From Thioalkalivibrio sp. (GTDB taxonomy: Bacteria; Pseudomonadota; Gammaproteobacteria; Ectothiorhodospirales; Ectothiorhodospiraceae): DNA of 7,911 nt. The stretch covers positions 1-7,911 of the forward strand of contig PULL01000094.1 in NCBI GenBank assembly GCA_003550945.1, in the 5' to 3' direction. Of the stretch, positions 6,019-7,911 are shown piece after piece; positions within the stretch are counted from its first letter, which is position 1; every line of letters begins with the position of its first letter. Under the pieces are notes generated by a model, which did not search any database, had not been told where the DNA came from, and was given only the letters and a program-made list of their open reading frames with translations. The translations under genes were made by a program, and so were the position numbers.

Positions 6019-7911
6019 ATGAACGACATCGATCTCGCCAACCCCGAGCTGTACCTGAACCGCGAGCTCTCGCTGCTCGAGTTCAACCGCCGGGTACTGG
6101 AACTCGCGCTCGACAAGAGCTACCCGCTGCTCGAACGGCTGCGCCTGCTGTGCATTTCCTCCACCAACCTCGACGAGTTCTTCGAGGTTCGCGTCGGATC
6201 GTTGCGCCAGCAGGTGGCGCTGAACGTGCACACGCCGGGGCCGGACGGGCTGACCGCGCAGGAACAGCTCGCGAAGATCAGCGTGGCGGCGCACGAACTC
6301 GTCGCGGAACAGTACCGCACGTTCAACCAGGTGCTGACCCCGGAGCTGGCCGAGAAGGAAATCCGTTTCATCCGACGCACACATTGGAACGACGCCCAGC
6401 AGCGCTGGCTGAAGGAATTCTTCGAGGAACAGCTGCAGCCCGTGCTGAGTCCGCTCGGGCTGGACCCGGCCCACCCGTTTCCCCGCATCCTGAACAAGAG
6501 CCTGAACTTCATCGTGACGCTGAAGGGCAAGGACGCCTTCGGCCGGGAATCGCGCCGCGCAGTGGTGCAGGCGCCGCGCTCCCTGCCCCGTGTCGTGCGT
6601 CTGCCCCGTGAGGTCGCGAGTGGCGACAACGATTTTGTGCTCCTGTCGTCGATCCTGCACGCGCACGTGGGCGATCTGTTCCAGGGCATGAGGGTCACCG
6701 GCTGCTACCAGTTCCGGCTCACCCGCAATTCCGACCTCTTCGTGCGCGAGGAGGAGATCGACGACCTGCTGAATGCGCTCGAAGGCGAGCTGCCGCAACG
6801 GAACTACGGCGAGGCGGTGCGACTGGAAATCGCGGACAACTGCCCCGAAGACGACGCCCGATTCCTGCTCGCGCAGTTCAACCTCACCGGGAGCGAGCTG
6901 TACCAGGTACACGGACTGGTGAACCTGAACCGGCTGATGGCCGTGCACGAACTGGTCGACCGCCCCGATCTCAAGTTCAGCCCCTTCGTGCCCAGCCTGC
7001 CCAAGCACCACAGTGTCGGGATCAGCATCTTCGATGCCGTGCGCGAAAACGAGATCCTGCTGCATCATCCCTACGAGTCGTTCATGCCGGTAATCGAGTT
7101 CATTCGACAGGCCGCGCGCGATCCCTCGGTGCTCGCGATCAAACAAACGCTGTACCGCACCGGGACCGGATCCCAGCTGGTGGAACTGCTGATCGAGGCG
7201 GCGCAGGCCGGCAAGGAAGTCACGGTGGTGATTGAATTGCGCGCGCGTTTCGATGAAGAGGCAAACATCGAACTCGCCAACCGCATGCAGGATGCGGGTG
7301 TGCACATCACCTACGGCGTGGTCGGGTACAAGACGCACGCCAAACTCGCGCTGGTGGTTCGCCGCGACAAGGATCAGATCACCCGTTACGCGCACCTCGG
7401 GACCGGCAACTACCACGCGGGAACCGCCAAGGCGTACACGGACTATGGCCTGCTCACCGCCGACCCGGTGATCACCGAAGACGTACACCGTGTGTTCCAG
7501 CAGCTGACCGGGCTGGGCAAGGTCTCGAAGCTGAAGAACCTGCTGCAGGCCCCCTTTACTCTCCACACCGCCATCGTCGAACGGATCGAACGCGAGACCG
7601 CACACGCGAAGGCCGGAAAGCCCGCGCTGATCGTCGCGCGCATGAATTCGCTGATCGAGCCCGGCGTCATCCAGGCGCTCTACCGGGCCTCCGGTGCCGG
7701 AGTGCAGGTGAAGCTTCTGGTGCGCGGAATCTGCTGCCTGCGCCCCGGAATACCGGGCATTTCCGAGAACATCGAGGTCCGCTCCGTGCTCGGGCGCTTT
7801 CTAGAGCATTCGCGCGTGTTCTATTTCGGCAACGACGGACAACCCGAGCTGTACATGTCCAGCGCCGACTGGATGCCCCGCAATTTCTTCCGCCGCGTCG
7901 AGGTCGCCTTC
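6019..7911 (+). CDS. ppk1: Polyphosphate kinase 1, C-terminus cut off by window edge
   Basis: The enzyme reversibly polymerises the gamma-phosphate of ATP into inorganic polyphosphate, usually at the inner membrane. The frame is open for 631 codons to the window edge. E. coli Ppk has 688 residues, so roughly 55-60 are missing. The N-terminal domain (about 1-110) opens with LYLNRELSLLEFNRRVLE and contains SSTNLDEFFEVRVG. The middle domain runs to about 325 and two phospholipase-D-like catalytic domains follow. His440 in GYKTHAKLAL corresponds to the autophosphorylated His435 of E. coli. Arg380 (KQTLYRTG), Arg410 (RARFDEEAN) and His597 (LEHSRVFYFG) match E. coli Arg375, Arg405 and His592, all with the same offset of five. 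No good Shine-Dalgarno precedes the ATG at 6019; the start is chosen because the conserved N-terminus begins there. The gene follows argF by 78 bases and may be transcribed with it. Confidence 0.95.
   Translation, partial: MNDIDLANPELYLNRELSLLEFNRRVLELALDKSYPLLERLRLLCISSTNLDEFFEVRVGSLRQQVALNVHTPGPDGLTAQEQLAKISVAAHELVAEQYRTFNQVLTPELAEKEIRFIRRTHWNDAQQRWLKEFFEEQLQPVLSPLGLDPAHPFPRILNKSLNFIVTLKGKDAFGRESRRAVVQAPRSLPRVVRLPREVASGDNDFVLLSSILHAHVGDLFQGMRVTGCYQFRLTRNSDLFVREEEIDDLLNALEGELPQRNYGEAVRLEIADNCPEDDARFLLAQFNLTGSELYQVHGLVNLNRLMAVHELVDRPDLKFSPFVPSLPKHHSVGISIFDAVRENEILLHHPYESFMPVIEFIRQAARDPSVLAIKQTLYRTGTGSQLVELLIEAAQAGKEVTVVIELRARFDEEANIELANRMQDAGVHITYGVVGYKTHAKLALVVRRDKDQITRYAHLGTGNYHAGTAKAYTDYGLLTADPVITEDVHRVFQQLTGLGKVSKLKNLLQAPFTLHTAIVERIERETAHAKAGKPALIVARMNSLIEPGVIQALYRASGAGVQVKLLVRGICCLRPGIPGISENIEVRSVLGRFLEHSRVFYFGNDGQPELYMSSADWMPRNFFRRVEVAF

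Noticed and set aside
5746..7605. A 619-codon open frame antisense to argF and ppk1
   Set aside because: It opposes strongly conserved Ppk1 codons. Long antisense frames are expected where Leu TTA/CTA and Ser TCA codons are rare. The predicted protein is His/Gln/Arg/Val-rich with no recognisable domain.
1..7911. Search for CRISPR repeats, insertion sequences, tRNA or rRNA genes and phage genes
   Set aside because: No regularly spaced repeats, transposase motifs, terminal inverted repeats or RNA-gene signatures were visible. Composition is even across the window.

Overview
The window is GC-rich chromosomal DNA with dense, mostly G/C-ending codons. Its proteins look proteobacterial: the iron superoxide dismutase, ArgD, ArgF and polyphosphate kinase all resemble gammaproteobacterial versions. 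A GC-rich gammaproteobacterium (Chromatiales-like) is my best guess, but this is an impression from protein style and not a database result.

Left part (1-2879, minus strand): a three-gene operon reading leftwards and off the window edge. It encodes an SLC13/DASS-family sodium:anion symporter, an unrecognised protein with about six membrane segments, and an unrecognised protein with one N-terminal membrane anchor that is cut off by the window edge. Both junctions are 4-base ATGA stop/start overlaps, so the genes are almost certainly co-translated. The transported substrate cannot be read from the sequence.

Middle (2880-3152): a 273-base divergent intergenic region. It holds a strong GC-rich hairpin, a candidate sodB promoter overlapped by a perfect 7+7 inverted repeat with an 11-base spacer, an 8-base direct repeat, and a good sodB ribosome-binding site.

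Right part (3153-7911, plus strand): sodB (Fe superoxide dismutase); a short gap with two hairpins, the second a classic intrinsic terminator; argD and argF (acetylornithine aminotransferase and ornithine carbamoyltransferase, overlapping by 4 bases); a 78-base gap with an inverted repeat; and ppk1 (polyphosphate kinase), cut off by the right edge after 631 codons. ArgD makes N-acetylornithine. After deacetylation elsewhere, ArgF carbamoylates ornithine to citrulline, so these two genes form an arginine-biosynthesis pair. SodB and Ppk1 are stress-related neighbours with no direct pathway link.

I see no mobile element, CRISPR array, RNA gene or clear new defence system. The points most worth a second look are the two unknown membrane proteins coupled to the symporter, the dyad over the sodB promoter, and the hairpin arrangement that could control the argD ribosome-binding site.
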